Source of the DNA: Phytoseiulus persimilis
Lineage: Eukaryota; Arthropoda; Arachnida; Mesostigmata; Phytoseiidae
Assembly: GCA_037576195.1 (NCBI GenBank)
Contig: CM075101.1
Coordinates: 19,592,001-19,656,000, forward strand
Length of the DNA stretch: 64,000 nucleotides
Direction of reading: 5' to 3'
Part shown: in pieces, positions 1 to 13,200 of the stretch
How the letters are laid out: each line of letters begins with the position of its first letter
Position numbering within the stretch: the first letter of the stretch is position 1
Translations under genes and position numbers: made by a program
Notes under the pieces: model-generated
Seen by the model: only the letters and a program-made list of their open reading frames with translations
What the model was told of the DNA's origin: nothing
Database searches by the model: none

Positions 1-2689
1 CGCTCCTTGATTTCGTTCAATCAGTCACTGGGTTTCGTGGTTTCGGCAGTTGTGTGGGTATTACACATCAACGTCTCGTCCAAACAGGATCACGAGAGGA
101 GCTGTGGTCCTCGAAAAGTTCCCGCTGTGGAAGTACTTCCAAGAATTTAACAATGAGAAGACTAAGATGAAACTTCATTCTACAATACTTCCTTCGCTGT
201 CTCCTTCTTGAAGAACAGAGTATATGATGCCAGTTAATGGAACTCGCCGTGAGGGCGTTGGGTACTACTCTCTTGAAGTTTGTCATCACACGAAGATCCA
301 CTCCGATGCGATCAAGGTACCTGGCAAACTATCGAACATGGATTGTTAGACCGAGCGAAAAACATCGAATCAGCCGAGCCCGAAATTTGCGGTGATGTCA
401 TCGTCGTGTAGTGGAAGGTTTTCCATCGTTGACGTGTAAGAACCTTCTTAACTATGATTAACCAGTTTGAGCTACATCTACACGCACACTTCCGAATATC
501 CAAATGAACGATGAAAGAAAGTTCGAGGTGCTGCCGACCAACTCAGTTTCGAAGGCAGCAGATAAAGTCATGCTGCTTCCCGTGGTTCCGAAAAAGACCC
601 AGAAACCTCGTTTGATTCGGTCATGCTTTCAACACGATTCCTGGCAAGATGACTCCAACGTTGGAACGCGAGATGTTGCGAAAATTTCGAAGATGAGGCC
701 TCCGATTTCACTCCTCGTACACAAACAGGGCGTGCTGAGGGATCCAATCTTTGCCAAAATTGCAGAGTGAGTGAGGTTTGCCAAGGAGATCTTGACAGCC
801 ATCTCACAAGCGAGCTTCCACGGCAGCGCGTCTCTTCACGACCCGAGGATTTTTTTCCAACACTGAAGGTCTCGGCAAGCACCTCTGCGTCGTTCTGCGC
901 AATAGCGGATTCCTCATGGATTCCATTGGGGATCCAACGCTGCGAATTTCTTCGAGACCTCTGTTGCTCGACGACGAATTCCGCCAAATACAAGACAGCA
1001 GGGCGTATGGCGCTCCTAGCAAACATTTTTAGTGCAGTCAAGGTACCCAAATGAGCCACCTATCGTTCGTCTTCCATTTGGATCCTAGCCTCTGATTCCT
1101 GAGATGTCCGAAGAAGTTTTCTGACATGACGCACGATTGCGAGCAGTTTGGGCCATTCAATCGACATCCGAAAGGTTCCTGACAAATCAATGCATTGTCC
1201 ATTCTGACCCCTAACACCAAAAGAAAGGTCTCGCGATGCTCATCATCAAACCAGCATGAGCCCAATTAGATTTTCGTGAACGGACCCCGATCGTCCATTG
1301 TATCTCACGCCGTATTTACACACCGACGAATCCGGAAGATGAGATTCTGATGGGCAATCCTCACAGAGACTTCTTCATTTCGTATTCCCGGGGATCGATC
1401 ACTTCGATGCGGACGATACTCGGAATAAAGCTCTGATCATGTCGGGCTCTTTCCATCGGTAGACTCGAGTCCATCCGGAACCGTGGGTATTGGTCGCTCT
1501 CCCCATGCGTGCTCCAAGATTCCTTCATGGACAGAATCGTGGAGCGTCGCGTCTTTTTTTCAAAAAATGCGTGCTTCAGAGAATCAGAGGCCGAAGCGAA
1601 ACGACTCCGCAAGAGATGAATAGAAATGGAATCTATTGCGTGGTACGATTTCAGTGACGTAACAGCAACTCCAAGCTGTGAGTTGCGATCGAACCAACTC
1701 GGTCCAGTCCGTGACACTGCTTTCGTCTTATCCGATGCGATTTCTCGTCTTTTTCTTTCGGCTATTCTGCTCGGCTGTTTGACTGGGTGCTCGCTTTGGC
1801 ACAGCACGTCCACCGGAGCGTCTCGTGATCTTCCTCAGTGAGTGGGTGTGGATAATGTCCTAATATCAGCCGATTATCACAATCTTATTCAAACGTATCT
1901 TTCATAACAGCGGGAGGTTACGTCGTCGTTCCACTCGTTCTTTTGTGCCTGATGATTACATTTCCAGGGCGATTCTTGGGATGACCAATGCTCAGACCAA
2001 TGGATGGGTTGAAAAAAAAAACAATTGGAGCGAAAGACATAACAATATTTGAATCCCTTCGAGGTTCGTGGATCAAGAACGAAAGTTCCCTGTTTCGGAC
2101 GACATTCGTGTTCTCAGATGTGGAGCTCTGGAACCTGGACTTTTCCGAGAGAGTGTAGAGAACATCACTTGAGTTCTCTCTCGTGACGACAGAATCAATT
2201 TGGGATCACTACACGGTGCCAGACATGACGTTGCTTTGTACCTATGTACAACTCTTTCGAAATCGACCGTTGCTATTTGAGCATATACGCCGTCGACTCA
2301 TTGTCCGTTAACCACGGAACTATACAATCGATCGCTCCATCGGCCAAATCAATTTGGAGTCGCCGAGAATCGAAGTCTATCGAGCTATCAGAAGAAACTG
2401 CCGGCAGAGAATCCATATCAATGAGGAAAAGTGGAGATGACTCGCCGGGCTCGATACCCAACGGCAGAACTTGTCTCTGGCAGAAAACGTTTCGCCGTCG
2501 CGAGATGAGAATACAAACACAAGTTAATAATTTGAGTCGGAGATAATTGCGTCGGAGCAAACATAATAAGAAATTATTAATGGATCGGTGAACGTTCCAT
2601 GTCACTGCGTGTTTGCAGCATGAGACGGCTTCTACGGATGACAGAAATGACCGAGACTTGTATGATTATCGCGCGCGTAGGATTTTGTC
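1..2689. other. Intergenic, no recognisable gene
   Basis: I recognise no conserved protein or RNA here. The most coding-like piece is an ATG-initiated 88-codon frame on the + strand at 504-770. It has a mixed charged and hydrophobic composition but no domain I know and no convincing splice partner. The longer minus-strand frame over 568-1059 overlaps it and looks like a chance opening. The stretch lies upstream of a retrotransposon relic, so part of it could be older, unrecognisable element sequence. Confidence 0.4.
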
Positions 2690-4215
2690 GTGCCGTGGGA
2701 GCTATTTGGATGCAGTTTGTGTATTGAGACAGAACGCACGACAACGGCGATTATCTGGAAGACGATATATTCGACGAAAATGGGATGGGATCAGAAGTAC
2801 CTCCCAGCTGACATTTGGTGAGCGTGCAGCCCAAGAAGACGACGTTAGCATCGTTCTCGAATCGGATCGTTCTGATTCTTCTTTGCCATTCTGCGCAGCC
2901 CGTCTTCGAAAAACTACGGACGAGGGGCTTCGAGAACATCGCTTTGTCAATCAAGAGCGACAAATCGTTTCGGAGTTTGGAGAAGACGCCTTCGATAAGG
3001 TCGTCCGGCCAGCACAGCGCTATCCCTCCTTCACATCGGCCCTTGGAGGCCCGCCTACAGAGCAGTGCGCCCGGCTTCCGGGTGAAGAAAAGAGGAGATA
3101 GGTGGAATGCGCGAGAGGAAAATACTTTAACAGAGCCGGTCTGCTGTTTGCCGATGACCTCATATCAATTAAGAGGGCTTTCTGAGAAACGGAAAGACTG
3201 CCAGTAATCACCTCGCAGTTTGGCGATGAATCGAAACTGACATTCAATCCATCAAAAAGTGCGATTGTGGTATTCAGTGTGGTCCAAGTGCAGGATAGTA
3301 GAAGAGAAGCCCTGAAGATCCAAGGGCAGACGATACCTAGTGACACGCTCCATAAATACTTGAGAATTACTGTACGAGCCTCTGAGAACTACTTGGATCG
3401 CCGGAAGGCCATCCGAATGGAAAAATCAGAGAGAGCCCAAAATCAACTCCGTGCTCTACTGGATGCGGTGGGTAGTCCATCGCTCTTATACGCAAATGCA
3501 GTTACAACTACGTCCAATACCCTGGAATGGAAAATAGCAACAGCCCAGACGGAGGCGGGGAGGTACGCTCTTGGTGTTCCCAATAGTGGAGTGGCAAAGT
3601 AATCAGTCACCCTTGAACTGGGCTGGTCTTCGTTCGGAGCGGAAGAAGCTCTGAGCAGGTCTGACCGCAGGGGGCTGGAAGCTATATTGGACATGATGGA
3701 TTCGATTGGAGGGAAATCAAATGCATATCGGGGATTCCAGAAGTTGTGTCGTTTGTTCGAATGTGAACACGCTGACATACACAAAAACAGGTACCACTCC
3801 ACAGGGTGTATTCAACAGAGCGCTCAAAGAGAGGATACGCGAAGTTGAGACGGCTTGACGAACTGGATTAGTCGAAAGAATAGCCTGGCCCGTTACCGAG
3901 CTCACGTGAGTGGAATCGTATGTAGAACGTTCCCATACGACAACGGTCAAGATTCGGCTTGACTGGCGCTGAGCCGAGCAGGTATGCTCCAAACCAGGAA
4001 TTTCAGAGAAAACTCCGGTACGTGGTCAAAAACTACATTGGTCAGATGTGGAGTATACCTGGAAACCTTGAGCCTTGTCATCTGGTAATTCAACGAAGTA
4101 TACCACAACGAAAACGGAGCATCGTATGCGGCTCGACGGGAACCCTTCTTCAGAGATGACGAGCTACAGCAAGAGGCTCGTGTAGCAGTTGGAGAAAGAG
4201 ACTATTACCCTACTG
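2690..4215 (+). mobile_element. Degenerate non-LTR retrotransposon (reverse transcriptase relic)
   Basis: This is the 3' part of a LINE-like reverse transcriptase gene, no longer functional. The clearest frame runs from about 3135 to 3790. It contains the catalytic palm box LLFADDLISIK at 3141-3173, then a QFGDESKLTFNPSKSAIVVF block, then a KYLRITV box matching the usual KYLGITV, then LGWSSFG. The frame is broken by stops at 3183 and 3600. Near 3785 the reading shifts to another frame carrying FNRALKERIREVETA, the post-palm segment of the same family, and coding-like remnants continue to about 4215. Upstream pieces (2690-3130) are split over several frames and the 5' limit is uncertain. The order of motifs resembles tick and mite non-LTR elements from memory. 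I saw no endonuclease domain, poly(A) tail or target-site duplication, so it is an old, truncated copy. Confidence 0.8.
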
Positions 4216-7200
4216 AAAACTTGATGCTATGCTAGAAAACTCGCCACTGAAACAAAAGTGTCAAGTACATGAGGATAAATGAATACCAATACCGAATTCA
4301 CTATGAGCAATGACGCAATCGGTGGGGAACCCCCCGCGGACTTTCATTCGGCCCCAGGGGTGACCACTTCCAGAGTGGTGTGACAATGCAAACTCGTCGC
4401 GAGAGCTCGATACATCTGCGTTCATATCAGCTCAGACGGAGTGGAACTGAAAATCTGCAATCAATACCTCGCAATATTCCTTGTCGGTATGCGGTGTGAG
4501 GCAGATCGCTAACTCATACTGGTCACTGCCCAGCCTGAGCCATGTGTCACTGTCCAGCGGGCGAATCCAGCATTCAGACTGGCACGCGACGGCCCATTGT
4601 TCCCAACGGCTGCGGCGTGCCTTACGGCGAGCTATTCTCATCGGGACGGTCATGAAGAGTGAAGAGAGTGCTACAACAACGCGGCTGCGATCCTCAAACT
4701 CAATAAAGACGAACTCGTCTAAACGCGCTCGATGAGGGATTCGTTCCACAAAATAACTCCATGCGCTGTCATGTTACACGGCTGCTTGCTCCCCCGGAAT
4801 CCAAGAAATTCGGCGGAGGAGAGGAATCCGCCGCATTATGATTCTCAGCCAGAGCATCAGAAATCCAGCAACGGTAGCCGTGGTTCACTGATGATTGGTT
4901 TTGATTGGTTGTTTGCTTCGTAATGGGTTTTTGTCAGAAGAGGAGAATGACGTTCAGCAGTTGACCGCAAGAGTTATCGCCGTGGGCTTCGAGAAGGCAA
5001 TCAGGCGGAGCAGAGTCAAGCCCCCGGGCAGAGAACGAAGTTCATGGATGAAGAGACGGTAAAGCTGAAGACAACCAAGACCACCGTTCAGATCGTCGGG
5101 GAGAGGATTTTGAAGAAAGGGTCTGCCGTCGGAAGGCGAAGCGGTCAGACTCACTTCGCGAAGTGAGCGACGAACTGGGCGATTCCGCGCGCAGTCCAAC
5201 GTAAAAACGTCCGATGAACCGGCGCGTACTGACGAACCTTTCAGCTTATTAAAGGTTCTGATCATCCCATGCAGATGCCAAGTGCGAATTGTGCTCGTTT
5301 CTGTGCCCATGGTGTCTGTAGTGCGGGAGTTTCTTGTGATCTCGGATACTACATCGATTCCTTCTCGAATCTCCGAGGAGAATGCAGTTGTTGGTCGTTC
5401 TCTTACAACTGAATGATGGGTCGTCATTACGATGCGTTGCTCTCCCGGGTGACCGTTGGGTAGACAGAAGATTGTGGCTGCGTTCTTCTCAATATTTCTC
5501 TTGTGATTGCTGTCCGATTTCCTTGTCGGATGCGAGGCTCGCGATTGACCACATTGATGGGTCAATGGTTCCAGACCTCTGAATGAATTTGTTTCTTGGT
5601 ATCTCAACACTGCTCCGCGAGCAGCGGCTCTCGAAGAACAGCTCTGGTCTCACGTATAATCTCTCCGTCGTTCGGAAAAAGTCCGTTTTGATCTTCGGAT
5701 GCTCTCTCACGTACGCGCAGAAAACCACCTGTCCGAAAGCGCTGTCCGAACGATCGCCGGCACCGATCTAATTACGCGGAGTTCGGCCTTCGCGCTGTCC
5801 TTTGTTTGAGTTTGTCTCGATAGCATCGCGTCTTTGGGCTGGACTGATTCCGATTCTAGGAGATTCGAGATAGGATGCGACAACGAGAAGAGAGTTTCAT
5901 AATTTTCCTCGCTACAGCGGTGCCTGAAGTTCTAATCGGAAGTGAACCCATTGGATACGACGACGCGGCAAAACTCTCGGAAGCTCCCGAGCGTGAGATC
6001 GGTGAGTCCTCCTTCTAACGAAGATCATGGTTCTTTATGAGATCGCCCAGAAGTTCTGGAGATCGAATCCCTTCTTCCCGACAAGTCTTCGCGTTCGGGA
6101 GACATCTGCTGAATATATCCGCCTCAACGGATTGCTCGAAGCGTAGATCGGCTCCCGGATCGTCGTAGGTAGGAGGAAATACAAAGAAAAACGCAAAGCC
6201 TCCTACTTTCTCCGCGTAAGAGACTTTCTCGGCGTTCACTGCGACGAAAGCGCCGGGAGCATCACGAAGAGCGCATTTAGATTACGGCGACTTTTCGCCC
6301 GCTGACATGAGTCTTTTTCGATTATTGTCGGAGGGAGGACGAATCGCAGCACTGCGTTCCCCATAGTACTCGTGAACGAGTTGGAAATCTTCGAGGTGCG
6401 CTCTTAGCCGCGATCGACGTTGACCATAAACCATTCACCAAAAAACGAAGCTGATAGTCACGGGAGACGATGTGATGGTGTGAGACTTGGGAGATACAGT
6501 CCTAACCGAATCGTCCCACGATAGAACCGACTGTATTGAACATAAAAGCAAGAGGTACCGTTTCATCGGCCCTGAGTTAGGAACCTTTTGATCGAACTTC
6601 ATCTGACTGTGACGAAATCGAGTGTAATTACATGTAGAGCCTGCTCAGCCTGTGATAGAATGGTTCTTCGATTTTCGATTGTCTCGAACATCCATTCGCG
6701 GGACGCTTGTCGATCGGATTCTCCCAAAACAGTGTTCCGGGTCCTTGCTACAAGTCCGATTGCCTTGGTTCAGTGCTTGATTGGGGCTTTGAGTAGGGCC
6801 CCTCTCGGAACTCCAGCCGACTTCGAAGCTCTTGAATCGTTTAATTAATTTTCGACCGAAAGTTCGTATTGGATGTGTAGTTTTGAGAAAGTCGAGAGAC
6901 CCGCGCTCCCGCCTCTGGCTCAGCTTATCAAAACTATCAATTTTTTCCTTCTCACGCCGGATTGCCGTGTTAAATCGAGTCGCCACTCGTTGACATCGGT
7001 TCACGAGCGGTGGCGCCCATTTTCTCCTGAGAGGTTCCCCGATTAATTGGGTTCGAGCATGAATTTTGCGGGTATCGCACAGCCTCCCGGTGGCTGACTT
7101 GTCTCGATGAGACGCCAAAATGCCATCTTGCAGTGATTCCACCGCCTGCGACGCTCTGGGGAAAAATCGGTTGAGCTCAAACGAGTACTTTGTGTCGATG

Positions 7201-10200
7201 CGCGGGCGACAGACGACCGAGACGGGCCAGCGCAACATTTGTCAGAGTGAGCTTATGGCTGTGAAAATGACACCTTCAGGTCATCAAGCACAAAAAAGAT
7301 ATCAGCATCTATCCGTCCGGCCAGTCTGCTTCACCGTCGATACGCCCCCAGAGCCATCCGACGATGTTAATCTGACTCTCACCGAACCATTTTGTGAGCG
7401 AGGCGAGACAGTGATCTACATGGGATTCGCTCGAGCAAATGTTATGTAAAGATGAAGCTTCGCGCACACAAAATTTCGTAATTCGAAGGTTCACCGCCGA
7501 AGCTCTGAAATCTATATGTTTCTACGGTTGTATCGCTCTTTGCGTGGGACTTTGAAGTACTTTCAGTACATCAAGTCCGCCGAGGAACATCTCCTGCCGA
7601 GAGGTGCTACTCCTGCAAGCGTGGTGTTCCTTCCTCAAGAATGCCCGCGGACGGGAATCTCTCGAGAAAGGTGGCGCAAGACCACCACGGGTTCTCCTCC
7701 CATGGACCTCTCCGAGCTATCTATAGGGAGAAGTTTCTTAAGAATAGAGAAGTACGAACAAAACGCCCATTGTTGCTGGAATCCGGTCTGTTTACAGAGA
7801 TGTTTGTTTTTCCGTTTTTTCTCATGGGGGGTTCTCAAAATTGATCTGTTGCTGTCGAACATTGTGAGTTCCAATGTTGATATCCTTTTGCGATCATCTG
7901 ACAACTCGTCGTCGCGCAATTTTCTTCACTGACTGCCGGAATCGTGTGTGATGCGATAAGATGTGTATTGTCACGACTTTTGTCATCAGAACCCGCGTTT
8001 GAGCCCGTATCTAGCGACTTATTTAGTTTTCCTCTATAACTCTTGTATGAGAGCTGCTCCGATGCAGACGCTTCAGCCCCGCCCCTGGGGGGTCCGGAGG
8101 TGAGAATTACAACGACCAACGTCAAACTCGCCATAGAGATCGTTCCGCTCGAATTTCTTCAACCAAGATCTCCTTCTTTCATCGAGTGTAGTGGGAGGCA
8201 ATAACCATTGCTGGGATAACTACGCATGACTGACGCGGTTTCCGGACTCGGACCATTGAGGGTTTCGAAGTGGAAGCGGCCGCGAAAGTGCCGCGCGAGT
8301 CCTCTTGATGGGTTATTGAAAGCTGGCAGGATTGGCTCTGGGAAGGGGACGGAGAAGTCACCCATGGAATCAAAAATGTCAAAGCTTGTTCAGTGAATGG
8401 ACGGTTAGCAAAAATATTTTCAGTGGGCCGCAACGAAATGGAGTTCGCGTTTTTCCTTTTTGACATTTTGGGAACAAGTCATCCGACACAGCCGGCCATA
8501 CGGAGTCGTTCCAACTTCAGTGCCTCAAGAAAACACTCTGGCTGAATGTTATCCGCTGCTGACCCTGTGAGCAACTTATGGGTTCTGACCCGAAAATATA
8601 TTACCGTGAAGATGAGAGACTCACGTCAGGCAATGACAGATCGCCGAAAAAATGAACGATCAAGGATGAAAAATGAATGAGTTATGGAGCCGCTCATAGG
8701 GATTGATAACTGATTGCACCGAGTGAAGGTCGACAGGTATGACTCGGGTTCCCCGGGGTCCCTGCCGTGATTCCCATCAGAGAGACGATCGGAAATGACG
8801 AAGATTAATGTACGGTATCTCCGGAAGCCGGAAACGAATTCGGGTGAAGGCTGTCTCGGGTGGTTCCTCCCCGGAGAAATTATACTTGAAAAGTAAAAAC
8901 GAAAATTGCACCGTCTGCACGAACGTACCACTAAACGCCGACGAAACGGCCATACCGCCTGACTTAACTGAGCGGGGCGCTACGCCCGTCTGTCCTTGAC
9001 GTGATGCAGCTCACCACTTGACCGACCAACCATCCAAACAACCGACCGGCCATCGGATTAGATCTTTACGGAATCGAAAGATGTTCCCCGAATGATCCGG
9101 CAATTTCACGGAAACCGCAGAGAAGGGAAAGCAGCTTTCAAAAAAGTTTCAAGCCTGAATGAAAAGAACTGGGTTTGTCAAGCGGAGACTCCGCCAGTTG
9201 CCCGGATACAAGTTTGTTCGTTTGTTTGCCATCTTCGCGCGTTGCGTAAGCAAATGAGGCCGGCCATGAAATCCGAGCAGCCAGAGTTCGTTCGTGATTC
9301 CGAGAAGTTCGAGAACTCTAGGAGCGCTCTTTCAACGAACTGGGAGCGTTCCGCGAATCGAAGCTCAAGTATGGAATGAGAAATGGGAATGCGGTTCGAT
9401 GGACCCGCAACAGAATTCAGACTCGAATTCTCGTGCCCCCGTTGTTCATTTAAGAAAAGAATTGACGAAGTGCTTATCGAGCCGTTCATCCGAAGGAGAT
9501 GTTTTGATCCGACTTCGATAGGTCCTGAATGGGAGGACTTGACACACAAAGACCTGCCGTTGTCAGCTCGAAATCTCCCGAGTGTTTATACTTAGCGTAT
9601 TTCCTCGTCTCTGTTTATGAGGAGTAATCATACCGACCCATAACAGAGCATTCTGAGATGGGAGCAACCTGGAATCCAATCGAGCCGAGCTCTAATCTCT
9701 CTGACCTGGCGTCGGAGATTGCCACTTCCGAAAAACGCCCCGCGGGAAACGCAGCGTTCGAGTTTCTGAAGGCTGTTTCTGACTGCGCATTCTCAAGATG
9801 AAAACCTTTCATTGCAGAAATAGCCTGTGCTTACCGCGGTAATGACCAGAGCTTGAGTTCTTGGGTTAGAATTTTGAGGTCTGAATCTGAGAGCTAGAAT
9901 CAACATCTTCCACATTGAGCAGCCGCATAGCCGAAATATCTACTGTGAGCTTTGCCGAATCGCACCAGACATCTGTCTCTATCTCTTTGCGAACACCATC
10001 CCGCATCAGCTTGATTCGGCTGCCTGCTCTCTGAGCCCTTAGACTTCCCTGGAAAAAAATTCAAATCAACAGGCCTTCTGCTCTGTTCGATATACTTTGT
10101 CGCGGGGTCTTCATCGCCTCGAGTAGAGCCTGGATGTTGAGCTACAGCTAATCCCGAATAGATCTATCAATACATTTTTGAAGACTTATCAATACGATCC

Positions 10201-13200
10201 TGGTGTCTGAATTTCTCAGCGACCGTGATAACTGGAAATCATCCATCCATCTGTGTTTCCATTCAACCAACCATACATATATTGAAGCTCATACACGAAA
10301 AATTACAGAGCTTCAGTCACAGGCCGCCAACCGTATTTTTCCCGCCAGGAATCTTGTCCCGCGGAGAGTGCTCATCGAACTGCGTTGAGCCGAGTGGCGT
10401 TCCGAAGCGTGAATCACTGAGTTTTGCGAACAATTTTCTGACTATGAAAATTCCCCAGGATGTTGACACGGCTCCATGCACATCCTGCGCGAAAGTCAAG
10501 TATTTCCCAGGCGAGGGGAGAGCCGCCGAATTATACGAAGAGCTTCCTCATTGACATGAGTTGGAACCATTTCAACGCGAAACAGTTCCGTGAGACTAGA
10601 TGAGGCATCTCTGATTTTTGGGGAAATCTGATTGCGGAGTATCATGACTTACGAGGACAACCACTCGGAGTCATCGTTCAAGAAGTAACACCAACGAACA
10701 ACTGACAATCTTGGGCGGAAGGCCGTTCCGGCAAGGGAAACGTCACGAAGAATCATACTTTACATGAGCCTGCTCGCTCCCATAAGACTCATGCGACTCG
10801 ACAAGATAAACTTATTTAAGTCACCAACATCATTGCTCACAGATAGCTCGCTTTCAAGAGTCATAGCGATCCCTAAAAACATGCCTCCGCTGCTGCGGTA
10901 CGATCATTCCGGGTTCCGTCACTCTGTACTTCAAAGAGAGGTCAACTCCAAGCCAGGGGAGCGCACTGTTCCGAAATGAGTCGATCCCATGGTGTGAAGG
11001 AAGCAGCCTGATTCGAGTACCAGGTTATTCGGTGCCTCGGAATTTGTAACCAAAAATGGTTGGGCAAGTTCGGGGCATATTTTCCGCATAGAAGCTCAAG
11101 AACCTCCGCATGGCCGGACAGAGCAAGCAAGAAGCGTGAGCGAAGAATCAGGCTACACCGCATGAATGATGAATATCGAATATGAATCGAGAATCGATTG
11201 AGCGGCCATTGGGAAGAACATAATGGCTCTCAGACGTCTCGTGCGCAACCAGGCAGGCACACACGCCACAAGAAAGCTAAATCGCTCACAAGTTTCTCAG
11301 AGAAGGCATTCGGAACATTTCTGTATCTTCCTTCGATGGAAGTGTCGGAACGACGATAGACTTGCAACTGGAAACGTTCCAGGTCAGTGGCTCCCTCAAA
11401 GCGTCTGAATCTATTTCTTCAGTTTTTTCTTCCTCTTACGCCGTTTTCTGGAACAAAAACCACAGCAGGGCCTGTTTTCCGTCACCGTTGATTTGATTTT
11501 GGTGGAAAACTCACGGTGGCAACTCGGCTTGGATCTCTCTGTTAACATATTGAACTCGGAAATCATGAGCGGCCTCCTGAATTAAGGATCACAAACGCCA
11601 TAACGGGAGCGCCGATTCCGATATCAATGAACACACATTCAACGAGCGGAAGAAGAATGACATCTTAAGATATCATTTCCAACAATCATCGTCGTGGCGT
11701 AGATTCCGGCGCAACGCCTGCGAATGTTCAGCGTTTCCTCCTCAGATTTCACACGGTATTAGGAGAATCAGCGCTGTTCATTCCCACTTTGAATTCCCTG
11801 CTCATTATTCCCGATGAGTTTCAGAGGAATGGATTCCATTACTTTCCCTTGAAGGACCATTTTCGTTGCGGCCAACATTGAGCTTGAACCTTTCGAGTTC
11901 TGTAAATTTAGATTCACACCCTGGAACAAAGTATCCGATGTTACCAAGAACTATCGTTCGACCTTACGAGGCCCTCCTAAATCTCCTTCCGCGCGCGACG
12001 AGAGCGATTATTCTCACATACAAGATGGGCCTCTCCAATGTGATTGAGTCAAAGCCCACAAGGTTGTAAAGAACAAACCGTGAGTTGTCCGGTTTCTAAT
12101 TTGTGTCACTGGCACCTCACTGAACAGTGGTGATTGCTTTCGAGCAGTCTGCTGACCTGAATCGGTGTGTCTTACTCTGGACGACTGATGTGTACGTCAT
12201 TTACAAGTTGCATCGGCGATTCATGGCTCTAGAGCCGCAGGCAAGTCAGGGCTTGGGTGGCTCCATCTCGCATTGGTAAGCGTGTCGTCACAAGCATGGT
12301 GAACCAGGTTTAGACCAACGCAAGTCAAGCCGGAGACGACGCCAATAGTCGGAACAAAACGAAAGTGATTCTCTTTACCAACACTGCACATAAGACCAGA
12401 AACTCGTGGAGTCGGTTGGAAATAAATGTGATCAAGCTAGCGGGATGGGCGGTGGGTCGCTGATAAGAATCTCGTTTGGCTTCATAGTGCTGGATGATGT
12501 TCGGGCTGCGTTCGAGCTGCCGACGTTCTGTCGGGTTCCGTCAGACAGAAACTGAGAATACGGCGAATCGGTCCCGACTGTCACCGACAGACAGCTGACC
12601 AGCGATCTGGAAAACTGGCTTAAATTGACGTTGCCGGAACGGTGCAGCGTCGGCTTATTTCCGACTGATGAGACGGATATTTTTCTCTCTGGCCCTTTTT
12701 CCTCAGCTTCTCGCTACGGAGCACAACGTCGCTGATGACATCCAGGCTGTCAGTAATTGAGACCGTTCCGTTCGTTGTTTTTCTCTCGTTCGGGATGGGC
12801 CTCACCCTCCTGATTGTCTCGCTGGGTTGTATCATCTTTTTTCTTAGTGACTGCCGCACATTCTTCGGTGGAACTTCCAGATCTGAACCATCGAAATCGA
12901 ATCCGCGACTCTGCGGAGCTAGCTTCGGCCGGTTCGAAGCTTGCCGATTTTGTTCTCGGTCGTCCCATGCAGGTCAAGTGATGTGACACCGTGGAATGTG
13001 ATTCCAGCACCCAACCCGTACTTTTAGAGTCCAACGATTCTCTCACCTCTCTGCTGTTTCTTGAGAAGTTTGTCCCGAGAGAAATATTGGAAGGAAACCT
13101 ATGCTCTCACAGCGGGCTACTCAAAAGAACTGATCCTCATTCCCGTGCTGACTGAAAGCTTTCGGGACGTCACAAAAGACGACTTCGTTGAAGTTGACTT

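Noticed and set aside
4954..5610. Minus-strand open frame of 218 codons
   Set aside because: No recognisable motif, and + strand frames over the same bases are equally plausible; probably chance.
6645..7238. Minus-strand open frame of 197 codons
   Set aside because: Very basic, no domain, no splice or promoter context; one frame of this length is expected by chance in 64 kb at 50% GC.
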